DNA from: CADEDV01 sp964437415
GTDB taxonomy: Bacteria; Bacteroidota; Bacteroidia; Chitinophagales; Chitinophagaceae
NCBI GenBank assembly: GCA_964437415.1
Contig: CAYTGN010000003.1
Span: 62,001-126,000 of the forward strand
Length of the DNA: 64,000 nucleotides
Direction: 5' to 3'
Part shown: positions 1 to 9,452 of the stretch, piece by piece
How the letters are laid out: every line of letters begins with the position of its first letter
Position numbering within the stretch: position 1 is the stretch's first letter
Translations under genes and position numbers: made by a program
The notes under the pieces: model-generated
The model's database searches: none
Seen by the model: only the letters and a program-made list of their open reading frames with translations
What the model was told of the DNA's origin: nothing

Positions 1-3000
1 CGTGTCGGTAACATTACATGTATTAGGATCGGTAGCCACCATCACCACATTGTAAGTTCCGGCCGAAGGATACAGGTGTGTTGGACTGGCCAGTGTTGAA
101 GTGTTGCCATCGCCAAAAAACCATTCAAAACTTTGCCCGCCAATGGAGGTATTGGTAAATACAGCAGTATAAGGCACACAACCGACAGGTGGTGTGGTGA
201 ACTGCGCATCTACATTGGCAGCAACGCTAAGAACCAGTGTGTCGGCAGTGGGGAAATTACAATAAACACTGTCACGCAGAGTCAGTATCACATTATACGT
301 TCCGGGTGCAGGGAAGCTATGAATAATAGGATTCATGCCCCCGATGACCGGAGGGCTCCCATCGCCAAAATTCCATACAAAGGAAGTATCTGTAAATGGC
401 CGGGCAGGTGGGGTCACTGAAAGATTATTAAACTGGTATTGAAATGCATCGCAAGGACCTGTCTTTACTGCGTTGAAGTCAAGGTCAGCTCTCAGGTCAC
501 CCACTAATATGTTCAGGTAGGATGTATCCCTGATATTGCAGGAAGCAGGGTCAATTGCTATCAGCATAACCTGGTAAAGACCAGTTGCAGTATAAGTGTG
601 AGATTGTGTAAAGCCAACATTTGCAGGTAAAGGACCCACTGGTGGGGTGCCATCACCAAAGTCCCAGATATAACTCTGTGCATTACGAACCTGGTCTGTA
701 AAATCAACTGAAAGCGGCACACAACCGAATGTATCTCTTTGCACACCTCCGATTGCGGACAACACATCAGCGCCTACACCAGAGTAATTGAATTCGATCT
801 TTACCATTGCAAGGTTGCACTGTGCTGCGGCAGGTTTTACAGTTGACCAGGCTCCGGTTGTAGTTGGAAAAACTGCATTCCCTCCGCAGTTGGCGCATAT
901 TGCCTGGTAAATGACACCATTCTGATCAAAGCGGCTTGTTCCTCCATCCACATGATCAACTAATCCTCCGTTTTGTCCAAAGAAACTTCCATATAACTGG
1001 GCAGTTGCATCTCTTGCCAGCACAAAAAAGTAAAAGTCTGAGTTATCTGTGCTCGTAGGTTTAAGAGCATCTGAAGTCACCGGCATTCCGGTTGTTCCGG
1101 CATTCTGGTAAGAACTTGCCGGTATTGTTCCTCCCCATCCGGATACATAAACATTTTCACAACGATCTACCAGGAAAGCGGTTGGCGAAATATTAGGAAT
1201 CGAAGCCGCAGTTCCAAACACGGTTGTATAAACATATGCCGAAAGATCTGGCTGAAGTTTGCCAATAAATTGCTTGGCACCGGGGTTACTAAACGCTGCA
1301 TTCTGAGGCTGCCAGTTACCGGTTGTCTGGCCCATGATGTAGGGAAACCCATTGCGGTCAAATTGAATTCCAAAGACCTGGTCAATTCCGCTGGTTCCGA
1401 TAAAAGTGGATCGAACCACAGCACTGCCATTAGAAGTGATCTCTGCAACAAATCCGTCAATATTTCCCTGCGAAGTGGGATTTAATGTACCGGCCTGCGT
1501 ACCCGGCAAAAAAGAAGTATGAGTGCTTTCGGTGCCACCAGCTACATAAATATTTCCATTGGGGCCTACTGTTAGAACATAAGCTGCGTCATTCCCGCTT
1601 CCTCCCAGGAAACTTGCAAACAACAGCGAAGAAAGATTTGCGTTGTATTTTAAAACAACGCCATCCTGTAATCCTCCTCCATATGTGGATTGAAAAGCCC
1701 CGGCTGTAACCGGAAAACGACCTTGCCCCTGTGCATTACCAGGTGATTGTGTGGAGGAAGCAACATAAATATTGCCTGCGGCATCAAGGTTCACCTCACT
1801 TCGGCCATCATCGCCATAATTCTGCTGCAAAGAATTTACACCGTTTCTGTCAGGCTCGATATTCACACCATCATTTCCTGAACCACCGATCATTCTTGAT
1901 CCAATCAAACCTGTACCAGTTGCATTAAGTTTTGTTACCACTATATCGTAACCACCGCCGGGTAAATCACCGGCAGGGAATAGCGGGTAATTACCGGAAT
2001 TGGTTCTTCCTGCAAGTATAAGGTTGCCCTGGTTATCACAAATAAGACTATGAGGTTGTTCATTTCCGCTTCCGCCTACATATGTAGCATAAACCCTGTT
2101 ATTACCGTTTGGTGAAAGCTTGATAATGCCAATATCAAAGCCACCGGTATTGGCAGAATTGACCCCCCCCTGGAAAGAAGTTTGAAAAGCTCCTGTTTGC
2201 GTTGGAAAACCTGAACCAAAAACGATACCTCCACCAAACATGCTGCCGTCTGGTCCATAAGTGGCTGTGAAGCCCCAGTTGTTTGCAACGCTGCCTGCAA
2301 AAGAGCAAAAGATCAATGTAGGGTCAATGATTAAAGTAGTATTTGGGTCATAGTCCCTCACATCAAACCTTACAATATTGTCCTTGACAACATAGCGGCA
2401 GGAAACCTCTTTTCTTCCTATTCCATCTGCCTGGAAAGTGTAGGGAGAAGACTCACGGAGTTCACCAAATGATGTGCCCAGCACCAACTCTTTATTTTTT
2501 ACCTGCATTTTGTTTACCCCGTCGTACTTCAAAGCAATACGGCTTACATCACCGCCGGGTTTTACAATGATGTCATATTTTAATGTCCCGTTATTCGTGT
2601 AATAACGAACATCCACATTGGGATATACATTCTGAAAGGTTATACCCTGGTAAATGCGGCAATTGGAAGCCCATTTTGAGGGATCATCACCTATGAAGTA
2701 ATTGTTATAAGTAGAGATGGGTTTATCCGGAATAACCTGCAAAGATGTATTGGCATCAATAAAATCAACATTCCATGCATGAGAACGAATCACCAGGTCT
2801 TTATTTTCTCTGGCAGCAGCCCCGTTTGACCCGTGACCATGTAACAGGTTATAAATTTTGTCTTTGTCTTCTGGATGATGCTGCAAAACGGTAAAACCGC
2901 CGGAACGAATAAAAAAGGCGCCATTGCTTACGTCGCCCTTGTATTTGACCTTGCTGTCCCACTGTCCTTTATTTTCAATGAATTCTATATTAGAATAATC

Positions 3001-3081
3001 CTGTGCCTGGAGAAGAAGGGACGGAATCAGGAGAGCCAATACAAACTGTATGGTGCGTTTCAGGGTCAAATTCATTTGCAT
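1..3081 (-). CDS. Secreted SBBP/PKD-repeat surface protein, partial (C-terminus beyond window)
   Basis: The minus frame is open from an ATG at 3081 (a second ATG lies at 3075) to base 1, so at least 1027 residues are coded and the C-terminus is missing. A signal peptide (about residues 1-27, ending LLLQAQ) is followed by the N-terminal domain usual in these proteins (ENKGQWDSKVKYKGD). A beta-propeller-like region follows (about 240-700) with repeats such as YVGGSGNEQPHS and GGSGNDAAYVL. At least three PKD domains then start near residue 780, each with a FGDG core (WDFGDGTPP, WNFGDGSPP, WFFGDGNTS). Proteins of this build in Bacteroidota normally end in a gliding-motility or type IX sorting domain, which would lie outside the window. 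A run of eight C at 2163-2170 (G8 in the coding strand) sits in the reading frame. The gene follows recG by 43 bases on the same strand. The extracellular role (adhesion or gliding) is inferred from family. Confidence 0.88.
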   Translation of the reverse strand, partial: MQMNLTLKRTIQFVLALLIPSLLLQAQDYSNIEFIENKGQWDSKVKYKGDVSNGAFFIRSGGFTVLQHHPEDKDKIYNLLHGHGSNGAAARENKDLVIRSHAWNVDFIDANTSLQVIPDKPISTYNNYFIGDDPSKWASNCRIYQGITFQNVYPNVDVRYYTNNGTLKYDIIVKPGGDVSRIALKYDGVNKMQVKNKELVLGTSFGELRESSPYTFQADGIGRKEVSCRYVVKDNIVRFDVRDYDPNTTLIIDPTLIFCSFAGSVANNWGFTATYGPDGSMFGGGIVFGSGFPTQTGAFQTSFQGGVNSANTGGFDIGIIKLSPNGNNRVYATYVGGSGNEQPHSLICDNQGNLILAGRTNSGNYPLFPAGDLPGGGYDIVVTKLNATGTGLIGSRMIGGSGNDGVNIEPDRNGVNSLQQNYGDDGRSEVNLDAAGNIYVASSTQSPGNAQGQGRFPVTAGAFQSTYGGGLQDGVVLKYNANLSSLLFASFLGGSGNDAAYVLTVGPNGNIYVAGGTESTHTSFLPGTQAGTLNPTSQGNIDGFVAEITSNGSAVVRSTFIGTSGIDQVFGIQFDRNGFPYIMGQTTGNWQPQNAAFSNPGAKQFIGKLQPDLSAYVYTTVFGTAASIPNISPTAFLVDRCENVYVSGWGGTIPASSYQNAGTTGMPVTSDALKPTSTDNSDFYFFVLARDATAQLYGSFFGQNGGLVDHVDGGTSRFDQNGVIYQAICANCGGNAVFPTTTGAWSTVKPAAAQCNLAMVKIEFNYSGVGADVLSAIGGVQRDTFGCVPLSVDFTDQVRNAQSYIWDFGDGTPPVGPLPANVGFTQSHTYTATGLYQVMLIAIDPASCNIRDTSYLNILVGDLRADLDFNAVKTGPCDAFQYQFNNLSVTPPARPFTDTSFVWNFGDGSPPVIGGMNPIIHSFPAPGTYNVILTLRDSVYCNFPTADTLVLSVAANVDAQFTTPPVGCVPYTAVFTNTSIGGQSFEWFFGDGNTSTLASPTHLYPSAGTYNVVMVATDPNTCNVTDT

Positions 3082-3124
3082 TAAAATAACTAAAATAAAC
3101 GAGAATGCCGGTGAAAAACTTGTG

Positions 3125-5251
3125 TTAAGAAATACGGGCCCAGGCTGATTTTTCTTTTTGTGTCAGCAGGAAATTCTTTAGCTGCAAATTTTCTGCCGAA
3201 ACAAGCTCAGGATCATTTTCTAATAAACTGGCTGACAAAGACCTGGCTATTTCTAATAAAGGCCGGTCTTGGACTATGCTGGCCAGCCGGAAGTTTAATG
3301 CTCCGCTTTGTCGGGTGCCCTGTATTTCTCCCGGTCCTCTTAATTCAAGATCTTTTTCCGCTATTTCAAAGCCATTACTGGTAGTTGTCATGATACGGAT
3401 GCGTTCCCGTGCATCATTACCCATTTTTGAACCAGTTAACAAGATGCAATAGCTTTTATCTGCTCCCCGGCCCACCCTGCCCCTTAACTGGTGCAGTTGG
3501 GAAAGTCCGAATTTTTCGGCGCTTTCAATCACCATCACTGTTGCATTGGGGACATTCACCCCCACTTCTATGACCGTGGTGGAAACCATGATCTGCGTAT
3601 CTTTTTCAACAAATCTTTTCATGTTTAGTTCTTTCTGAGCTGCAGGTTGTCTTCCATGCACCATACTTATCCAGTATTGAGGCTCCGGGAAATATCCCTT
3701 CACCGTCTCATATCCTCTCATCAGGCTCTCATAATCCAGCTTGTCACTTTCCTCAATCAATGGAAAAATGATATATACCTGCCGGCCTTTCTGAATCTCC
3801 GCCTTCAAAAAATTCATTACCCGGCTTCGCTGCGATTCATTGCGGTGCACAGTAGTGACCGGCTGCCGTCCGGGGGGCAATTCATCCAGCACACTGTAGT
3901 CAAGGTCTCCGTAAGCAGTCATGGCAAGTGTTCTGGGGATGGGGGTTGCTGTCATGACAACAACATGCGGCGGAACCGTTGCTTTTTCCCATAATCTTGC
4001 CCGTTGCGCCACTCCAAAACGGTGCTGTTCATCAATCACCACCAAACCCAGGTTGCTAAACTTTACCACTTCTTCAATTACGGCATGGGTGCCGATCAGG
4101 ATTTTGATGTCGCCTTCCTGTAATTCTGCAAGCAGCTTTCTTCTTTCTGCCGCTTTTGTGGAACCTATTAATAACCGAACAGGAAAATTCATTTTTTCAA
4201 CCAGTGAGTTAATTGTTTCAAAATGCTGGCGGGCCAGTATTTCCGTTGGCGCCATCAGGCAGGATTGAAACCCGTTGTCAGCCGCCAGCAACATGATGAG
4301 CACCGCCACAATCGTTTTGCCGCTTCCTACATCTCCCTGCAACAGCCTGTTCATTTGCCTGCCGGTGGCAGTGTCGGACCTTATTTCTTTTATCACTCTT
4401 TTTTGCGCCGCTGTCAGTTCAAAGGGAAGATGATTTTTATAAAACTCATTAAAGAGATCACCTACTTTATCAAAAATCACTCCTTTAGAATAGCGGTGCC
4501 TGTCCATCCGCAGCATATTCATGCGAAGCTGGGCTATGAATAATTCCTCAAATTTTAATCGTTTTACCGCTTCGTCATACTCTTTTGCTGCTTTGGGAAA
4601 ATGAACCTGGCGATATGAGCGGTAACGGTTTTCCAAAGCAAGGGTGTCTATAATCGTGGAAGGGAGATTTTCAGGAATATCTTTTTCCTGCAATTGAGCC
4701 ATCAGGGTTTGGGTAAGCTTGCCAATCTGCTTTCCCCCCAGCCCTTTTGCTTTCAGTTTTTCGGTAGTAGGATAGACCGGTTCAAGAAATGCTTTCCCAT
4801 CTTCTTTTCCCGGTGTCAGCACTTCCATTTCCGGGTGAACAAGTTGGGGCCTGCCCATAAAATAACTAAGCCTGCCAAAAACAAGGTATGGCACTCCCGT
4901 TTGCAATGTTTTTTGAATCCATTGAATACCCTGGAACCAGGCAAGCTCAAGGAAGCCGCTTTTGTCTTTCAACTGCGCCACTAATCTTCTACCCGACTTC
5001 TGACCTACCACTTCAAAAGCGGTTATAACACCTGCTACCTGGATATAATCTGTCTCAGGTTTTATCTCAGAAATCAGATTAACCTTTGTTTTATCAACAT
5101 GGCGATTGGGAAAATGATGGAGCAGATCGCTGAAATTGTAAATACTCAATTCCTTTTTTAGAAGCTCGGCTCTTTGCGGCCCAACGCCTTTGAGGTATTC
5201 TATCGGGCTGGTTAATATGTGAGATGAAGCAGGAATAAATTTCAGTTTCAA
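3125..5251 (-). CDS. recG: ATP-dependent DNA helicase RecG
   Basis: 708 residues, the normal RecG length. RecG remodels stalled replication forks and Holliday junctions. The N-terminal wedge/OB region begins SPIEYLKGVGPQRAELL. The helicase core shows Walker A (LLQGDVGSGKTIVA, about residue 307), the Walker B-like DEQHRFGV box (about 408), the MTATPIPRTLA motif and the RecG/Mfd-type QLRGRVGRG box. All motifs are intact. The glycosyltransferase gene ends 26 bases upstream on the same strand and the SBBP/PKD gene starts 43 bases downstream, so the three may share a transcript, though they are functionally unrelated. Confidence 0.98.
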   Translation of the reverse strand: MKLKFIPASSHILTSPIEYLKGVGPQRAELLKKELSIYNFSDLLHHFPNRHVDKTKVNLISEIKPETDYIQVAGVITAFEVVGQKSGRRLVAQLKDKSGFLELAWFQGIQWIQKTLQTGVPYLVFGRLSYFMGRPQLVHPEMEVLTPGKEDGKAFLEPVYPTTEKLKAKGLGGKQIGKLTQTLMAQLQEKDIPENLPSTIIDTLALENRYRSYRQVHFPKAAKEYDEAVKRLKFEELFIAQLRMNMLRMDRHRYSKGVIFDKVGDLFNEFYKNHLPFELTAAQKRVIKEIRSDTATGRQMNRLLQGDVGSGKTIVAVLIMLLAADNGFQSCLMAPTEILARQHFETINSLVEKMNFPVRLLIGSTKAAERRKLLAELQEGDIKILIGTHAVIEEVVKFSNLGLVVIDEQHRFGVAQRARLWEKATVPPHVVVMTATPIPRTLAMTAYGDLDYSVLDELPPGRQPVTTVHRNESQRSRVMNFLKAEIQKGRQVYIIFPLIEESDKLDYESLMRGYETVKGYFPEPQYWISMVHGRQPAAQKELNMKRFVEKDTQIMVSTTVIEVGVNVPNATVMVIESAEKFGLSQLHQLRGRVGRGADKSYCILLTGSKMGNDARERIRIMTTTSNGFEIAEKDLELRGPGEIQGTRQSGALNFRLASIVQDRPLLEIARSLSASLLENDPELVSAENLQLKNFLLTQKEKSAWARIS

Positions 5252-5277
5252 ACAAAATTAATTGAATCGGGTTGGTA

Positions 5278-6465
5278 TCAGCGGCTGGTTTCCCGCAATG
5301 ATTTTTCCCATAATACGGTATGCTTTCCGCTTATAAAAAGCAGGAAGCCCCTGATTAAGCAATAATTCATAAAGACAAAATAAAAAGGAACAGATAACCA
5401 GCCGGCTTTCCTGCCTGTCCGTATCATCCACCAACCTGGCAATGCGAGCAGGTAAAAAAGCATTTGACCGGTCAAAAACACGGTGTAAAAGTTATTGAAA
5501 CCAAATTTGCAGGCAATAATAATATTGCTGATAAATAGAAAAAACAACAAAAGAGGACATACTATCCATCGCAGCAAACGTCTCGAGATATACTGAAAAG
5601 ATAATAATGGATGTTTGAACACATTCAAGCACTCAACAAGATAGCGGGCTGCCTGGTAGGCTCCGGCAGATATTCGGATCTTACGTTTTTGTTCTTCACG
5701 CAATGACGCTGAGGGAAGTTCTACTGCATAGGCGCCGGGTTCATAACCGATACGAAAACCCTGCAGGCACACTTTCATTGAAATAATAAAATCATCACAT
5801 ATCATATTGTCAGGTGGCACCACAAATAAATCCGTTCTTATTGAAAACAATTCTCCGGCTGCCCCCACCACTGTATAAAAGCCGGCATCCTGCTTTTTTA
5901 AAAAAGATTCATATTGCCAGTAATGTCCTTCTGCCTCGCCAATTGCCGAAGCAGATTGCTGCTCTGCTATTTTCTTTTCGCCGGCCACGCCGCCAACCTT
6001 CTTATTTGCATAGTGAGCAACTAACCGCCGGACAGCATCGGTGTTCAGCATGGTGTTGGCATCGCTAAAAACAACAACAGGAGTTTGCACATGCTGCATA
6101 GCCCTCTTGATCGCAGCAAGTTTTCCTTTTCGCTCCGGCTGATGCAGGTGTTTGATGCGTGGATGATTTTTGAGGATCGTTGCCGGGTCATCTGTGGAGC
6201 CGTCCGTAATAAAAATAAAGGATAACAGTTCAGGCGGATAGTCGAGTGAAAATGTGTTAGCTATTTTTTTTTCAAATACCTCCCGTTCATTGAAAGCAGC
6301 AACAATCATTGTAACAGGCATCAATTCTATTCCGGATTCATGTGAATCCTTTCTTATTAAAAACCTCCTGACACCGTTAAACAAATACAACAGCATCCCA
6401 TAGCCTGCATAACAGTAGAAAAGTATGCTGAGACTAAACCAAAAAAGAAATAAAAAAATCGTCAT
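5278..6465 (-). CDS. Membrane glycosyltransferase, family 2
   Basis: 395 residues. An N-terminal membrane helix (FLFLFWFSLSILFYCYAGYG) is followed by a GT-A domain beginning VTMIVAAFNE. It shows the DGSTDD box near residue 90, the metal-binding DAN near 137 and a QKRKIRISAG stretch where processive GT2 enzymes carry their Q/RxxRW-type box. Three hydrophobic segments follow residue 290, giving the build of cellulose/hyaluronan-type or exopolysaccharide transferases. The substrate cannot be read. It is divergent from the WecA-like gene at 6654, and a shared role in surface glycan synthesis is an inference from that pairing. Confidence 0.9.
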   Translation of the reverse strand: MTIFLFLFWFSLSILFYCYAGYGMLLYLFNGVRRFLIRKDSHESGIELMPVTMIVAAFNEREVFEKKIANTFSLDYPPELLSFIFITDGSTDDPATILKNHPRIKHLHQPERKGKLAAIKRAMQHVQTPVVVFSDANTMLNTDAVRRLVAHYANKKVGGVAGEKKIAEQQSASAIGEAEGHYWQYESFLKKQDAGFYTVVGAAGELFSIRTDLFVVPPDNMICDDFIISMKVCLQGFRIGYEPGAYAVELPSASLREEQKRKIRISAGAYQAARYLVECLNVFKHPLLSFQYISRRLLRWIVCPLLLFFLFISNIIIACKFGFNNFYTVFLTGQMLFYLLALPGWWMIRTGRKAGWLSVPFYFVFMNYCLIRGFLLFISGKHTVLWEKSLRETSR

Positions 6466-6573
6466 GTTGCTGATTGTTGCAAAAAATACGGTTTTGGTAT
6501 CGCAAATATCCCTTCCGGGGATTTAAAAATGCCTGATGATGAGGAAGAAACATCAATTTTTTCATTACAAACC

Positions 6574-6593
6574 ACTAAGTGCTTGCACTTAGT
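6574..6593. promoter_or_regulatory. 20-bp perfect palindrome between divergent glycan genes
   Basis: Arms ACTAAGTGC and GCACTTAGT surround TT in the 188-bp gap between the divergent glycosyltransferase (start 6465) and WecA-like (start 6654) genes. A perfect 9-bp inverted repeat in a divergent promoter region is a candidate operator for a dimeric regulator. No regulator gene is adjacent, so the binding protein is unknown. Confidence 0.45.
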
Positions 6594-6653
6594 CAAATAT
6601 CCGGCTATTTTGTTTTTAAATCCAAAACAACCTGACTTAAAACCACTTTCCGG

Positions 6654-7784
6654 ATGAAAAGCCACTACCACCTGCTGCAATTGAACCTGCCATGGAATGA
6701 CCTGAGATTTGCTTTGCTGAGTTTTTTATCGGCAACTGTTGTAACGCTGATCATCATCCCTCCCCTGAATCAATATATACAAAAAAAAGGCCTTTTTGAT
6801 CAGCCAGGAATGCGAAAAGAACACACCAGCCCTATACCAACTATGGGAGGTATTGCCATTTTTGCCGGTATGATCATCGCTCTGTTTTTATGGTTTCCCT
6901 TTGAAAGCAGTGTTATTCAGGTCAGTTTCTTTTTTTCCATCACCGCATTGCTTTTGCTTGGTATGATGGACGATCTGCGGGACCTTTCAGCAAAGTATAA
7001 ACTTGCTATCCAGCTTGCGCTGGCCAGCCTGATGGCTGTTGCCGGCATCCGCATCACATCTTTTGAAGGGTTCCTTGGCGTCTATGAATTGCCGCTAGCT
7101 ACACAATATACCATTACGATCCTTGCTATCACCGGCATTACCAACGCTTTCAACCTTATTGACGGAATTGATGGGCTTGCGGGTGGGCTTGGGTTTATGA
7201 GTTTAGTTTCATTAGGAATGTTCCTGACATTGAGTGGTGATGTAAAAACAGCATTAATCGCTTTTGCCCTGGCAGGCGGGCTGTTTGCCTTTTTATATTT
7301 CAACCTGAACCCCGCCCGTATTTTCATGGGTGATACCGGTTCATTACTGGTGGGTTTTGTCATAGCTGTTTTGTGCATAAGGTTGATGCAGGTAAATGTA
7401 ATTAACCCCCCGCTGTCACCAATTGGCTCACCGGTATTTGTTCTTAGCATTGTCCTATTACCCGTTTTTGATACCGCAAGGGTTTTTTCATTGAGAATCT
7501 GGAAAGGTTTGTCGCCGTTTGTTGCTGACAAATCCCATATCCATCATTTACTGACAAACCGCGGGTTCAGTCATTCCTTCACCGCAAGAGTTCTTTGTTG
7601 CTTGCATGGTTTTATTCTAACAGAAGCATGGTGGCTAAAAAACCTGCGACAGGAATGGACATTGCTCATTCTCATTGGCATTATGCTGACGGCAGTAGTA
7701 GCATTGAAAAATCTTCCTTTATTTAAAAAGGAAAAGAAACAAGATCATTTCCCGATACAGAAAATAAAACAGATTAGACTTTAA
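6654..7784 (+). CDS. WecA/MraY-family undecaprenyl-phosphate sugar-1-phosphate transferase
   Basis: 376 residues with about ten hydrophobic segments. Family motifs are present: the aspartate pair in LGMMDDLRD (about residue 105), AFNLIDGIDGLAGG (about 166), the GDTGSLLVGF loop and the DKSHIHHLL histidine loop. These identify the WecA/TagO/RfbB-like branch, which moves a HexNAc-1-phosphate from UDP-sugar to undecaprenyl phosphate at the inner membrane and starts O-antigen-type or capsular glycans. The HIHHLL form fits WecA-like rather than peptidoglycan MraY. The C-terminus after the histidine loop matches the family poorly (LCCLHGFILTEAWWLK) and ends in a basic tail. The start is the first ATG after the palindrome region. 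Confidence 0.9.
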   Translation: MKSHYHLLQLNLPWNDLRFALLSFLSATVVTLIIIPPLNQYIQKKGLFDQPGMRKEHTSPIPTMGGIAIFAGMIIALFLWFPFESSVIQVSFFFSITALLLLGMMDDLRDLSAKYKLAIQLALASLMAVAGIRITSFEGFLGVYELPLATQYTITILAITGITNAFNLIDGIDGLAGGLGFMSLVSLGMFLTLSGDVKTALIAFALAGGLFAFLYFNLNPARIFMGDTGSLLVGFVIAVLCIRLMQVNVINPPLSPIGSPVFVLSIVLLPVFDTARVFSLRIWKGLSPFVADKSHIHHLLTNRGFSHSFTARVLCCLHGFILTEAWWLKNLRQEWTLLILIGIMLTAVVALKNLPLFKKEKKQDHFPIQKIKQIRL

Positions 7785-7947
7785 CCTCTTAATGATCCAG
7801 AGGTACAACATGTGGTCAACAACTTGTTAGAGTTGTTTCACTTCGCTTAACTTCTTCTTAAAGAACTAAAATAGCAGATAACAAATTTACTATTTTGTTT
7901 CAATAAAGATGAGAAAACTTATTAAGGTAGCTATAACAATTAGCAAA

Positions 7948-8748
7948 TCATAAAGCCTTATCTAGTTTCTTATGAATAAATGAAACAATTGTAAGAACAT
8001 CCAATGCTTCATCTTCAGGAATTATAAACTTTATTCGTGCTACATGCGCTGTAGGATTTCTAATATGACTGAATAGACCCTTTATCAAATTTGCAAGCCC
8101 ATTATGCTCACTGCGCTCCGTATCCGTCTGCAGAAGATTAATTCGAACAAGTGGATTTGAAATTAAAAATGCCGTTTCAACCAATGCATGACCATCCGCA
8201 TGAAGATTAGACATTGATCTAAGTCTATCTCCAATTCCTTTTACACCTTCAAATACTGAATGAAAATAATTTTCATCTTTAATTTCTTTCTCAGAATACT
8301 TAATTACCTGTTCATGGATATTTCGGTTTTCGAGTTTGAATCTAAACCGGCTTGCACGAAGTTCTGCTTCTGATAATGATTGTGCCTTCTTTACAATCCG
8401 AAATTTGATTTCATCACTCAACTCCAATCCAACTAAAGAAAGGCGCTTATTCAATTCATTCAATCTGTAATTTAATTGATCGGATTTAGAGAAATAATTG
8501 GCGGGCTGCATAACCGTTGAAATAAACTTCAAAATAAAGGTAGAATTACCTTTAGTATTCTGAGAAGCAGCTAAGGCATTAAATAGACGTCTCCATTTAG
8601 TGATACCAGGATCTGTATCAATTATTCCGCACTGTCCGAGATAACCACCAATTTGAGGGCCCGTCAACCCCTCGGCTGTGTCACCAAGAAGTCTGCATAT
8701 AGATTCCAACTGGGGTGCATCAAAAAGCGGCCATTGAGGCTGGCTCAT
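7948..8748 (-). CDS. TIGR02391 (Ymh) family protein
   Basis: 266 residues with no signal peptide or membrane segment. The C-terminal 130 residues carry the hallmark of the TIGR02391/Ymh family: YFHSVFEGVKGIGDRLR, then DGHALVETAFLI and GLANLIKGLFSHIRNPTAHV. This helical RNPxAH fold is HEPN-like and common in mobile islands and beside defence genes. The N-terminal 110 residues (GLTGPQIGGYLGQCGI) look like a small winged-helix or recognition domain. The gene is divergent from the one at 8781 across only 32 bases. Biochemical function is unknown; RNase or abortive-infection activity is an inference from the fold. Confidence 0.75.
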   Translation of the reverse strand: MSQPQWPLFDAPQLESICRLLGDTAEGLTGPQIGGYLGQCGIIDTDPGITKWRRLFNALAASQNTKGNSTFILKFISTVMQPANYFSKSDQLNYRLNELNKRLSLVGLELSDEIKFRIVKKAQSLSEAELRASRFRFKLENRNIHEQVIKYSEKEIKDENYFHSVFEGVKGIGDRLRSMSNLHADGHALVETAFLISNPLVRINLLQTDTERSEHNGLANLIKGLFSHIRNPTAHVARIKFIIPEDEALDVLTIVSFIHKKLDKAL

Positions 8749-8765
8749 AAAACTTAATTTTAGTA

Positions 8766-8773
8766 CAAAAATA
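8766..8773 (-). promoter_or_regulatory. Bacteroidota -7 promoter element for the TIGR02391 gene
   Basis: The minus strand reads TATTTTTG, an exact match to TAnnTTTG, 18 bases before the ATG at 8748. A TTG lies about 16 bases further upstream on the same strand, near the expected -33 position. Confidence 0.5.
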
Positions 8774-8780
8774 CATTACT

Positions 8781-9392
8781 ATGGACGTTCAATTTCCAGA
8801 AGCTGATGACCAGCTTTTCCGAAGCGATCAGGCCGACTGGGTTAACAATGCTGTACTTAACTATAACGCAGGAAAATTTCCTCCTTATGCCGATGGCTAC
8901 CGGGAAGGAGCAAAAATTCTTATCGAGAACTGCATATCTACAGAAAGAATGCATGATATACTGGCATATCCTATTGTATTTGTCGCCAGACAATACTTCG
9001 AATTAAGGATGAAGGAAATGATAGTTGCCATTAAATATGTTCAGGGTTTAGGTAGTGACTTCCCAAAAACTCATAAGCTTGATATACTATGGGCAGATTT
9101 AAAGAAAGGTTTAGCGGCTATTGGTGAGAACGTTGAACAAGAGGAAATTATTAATGCCGAGAGATTAATACTTGAATTCGCGAACGTGGACCCCAACTCA
9201 ATGTCGTTCCGTTATCCAATAGATAAAAATGGAAACAACTTGCTAACAATCTCTCATATTAATCTTCGAAATTTTGGAGAGGTAGTGCAAAAAATGTTCA
9301 GATTGTTTGATGCTCTTTCGGACATGCTCGCCGCGTATGAAGACCTGGCTAACGATATGTTTCGTGAATTATACTCTTATTCAGACTATTGA
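8781..9392 (+). CDS. Unknown helical protein, possibly HEPN-like
   Basis: 203 residues, soluble and mostly helical. I do not recognise a named family. The segment PIVFVARQYFELRMKEMIV followed by KTHKLDILWADL resembles the helix pair of HEPN-type proteins (a family-wide K/R...H-L pattern). The acidic DPNSMSFRYPIDKNGN stretch, about residues 137-152, is a phrase seen in uncharacterised proteins of this kind. It is divergent from the TIGR02391 gene at 7948-8748 with a 32-base gap, so the two are probably one accessory module. It is followed by a terminator belonging to the opposite strand. The function assignment is weak. Confidence 0.6.
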   Translation: MDVQFPEADDQLFRSDQADWVNNAVLNYNAGKFPPYADGYREGAKILIENCISTERMHDILAYPIVFVARQYFELRMKEMIVAIKYVQGLGSDFPKTHKLDILWADLKKGLAAIGENVEQEEIINAERLILEFANVDPNSMSFRYPIDKNGNNLLTISHINLRNFGEVVQKMFRLFDALSDMLAAYEDLANDMFRELYSYSDY

Positions 9393-9413
9393 GAAATGAC
9401 TTATTGAAATCAA

Positions 9414-9444
9414 ATAAATAAAAAAAGGCAGCTTGCGCTGCCTT
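9414..9444 (-). terminator. Rho-independent terminator of the parB gene
   Basis: Stem AAGGCAGC/GCTGCCTT around TTGC (9425-9444), followed on the minus strand by a T-rich tract complementary to the A run at 9418-9426. It lies nine bases beyond the ParB stop. Confidence 0.8.
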
Positions 9445-9452
9445 ACTGATCT

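Noticed and set aside
3647..4543. Overlapping plus-strand frames of 106-115 codons opposite recG
   Set aside because: They are antisense shadows of a fully conserved recG reading frame with no independent start signals.
7082..7531. 149-codon minus frame inside the WecA-like gene
   Set aside because: Antisense to conserved membrane segments and catalytic loops; composition is that of reversed hydrophobic codons.
7785..7947. ICE attachment site at the end of the WecA-like gene
   Set aside because: The segment has only weak short inverted repeats (CCTCT/AGAGG; AACAAC/GTTGTT). No tRNA end and no matching direct repeat at a possible right end was found.
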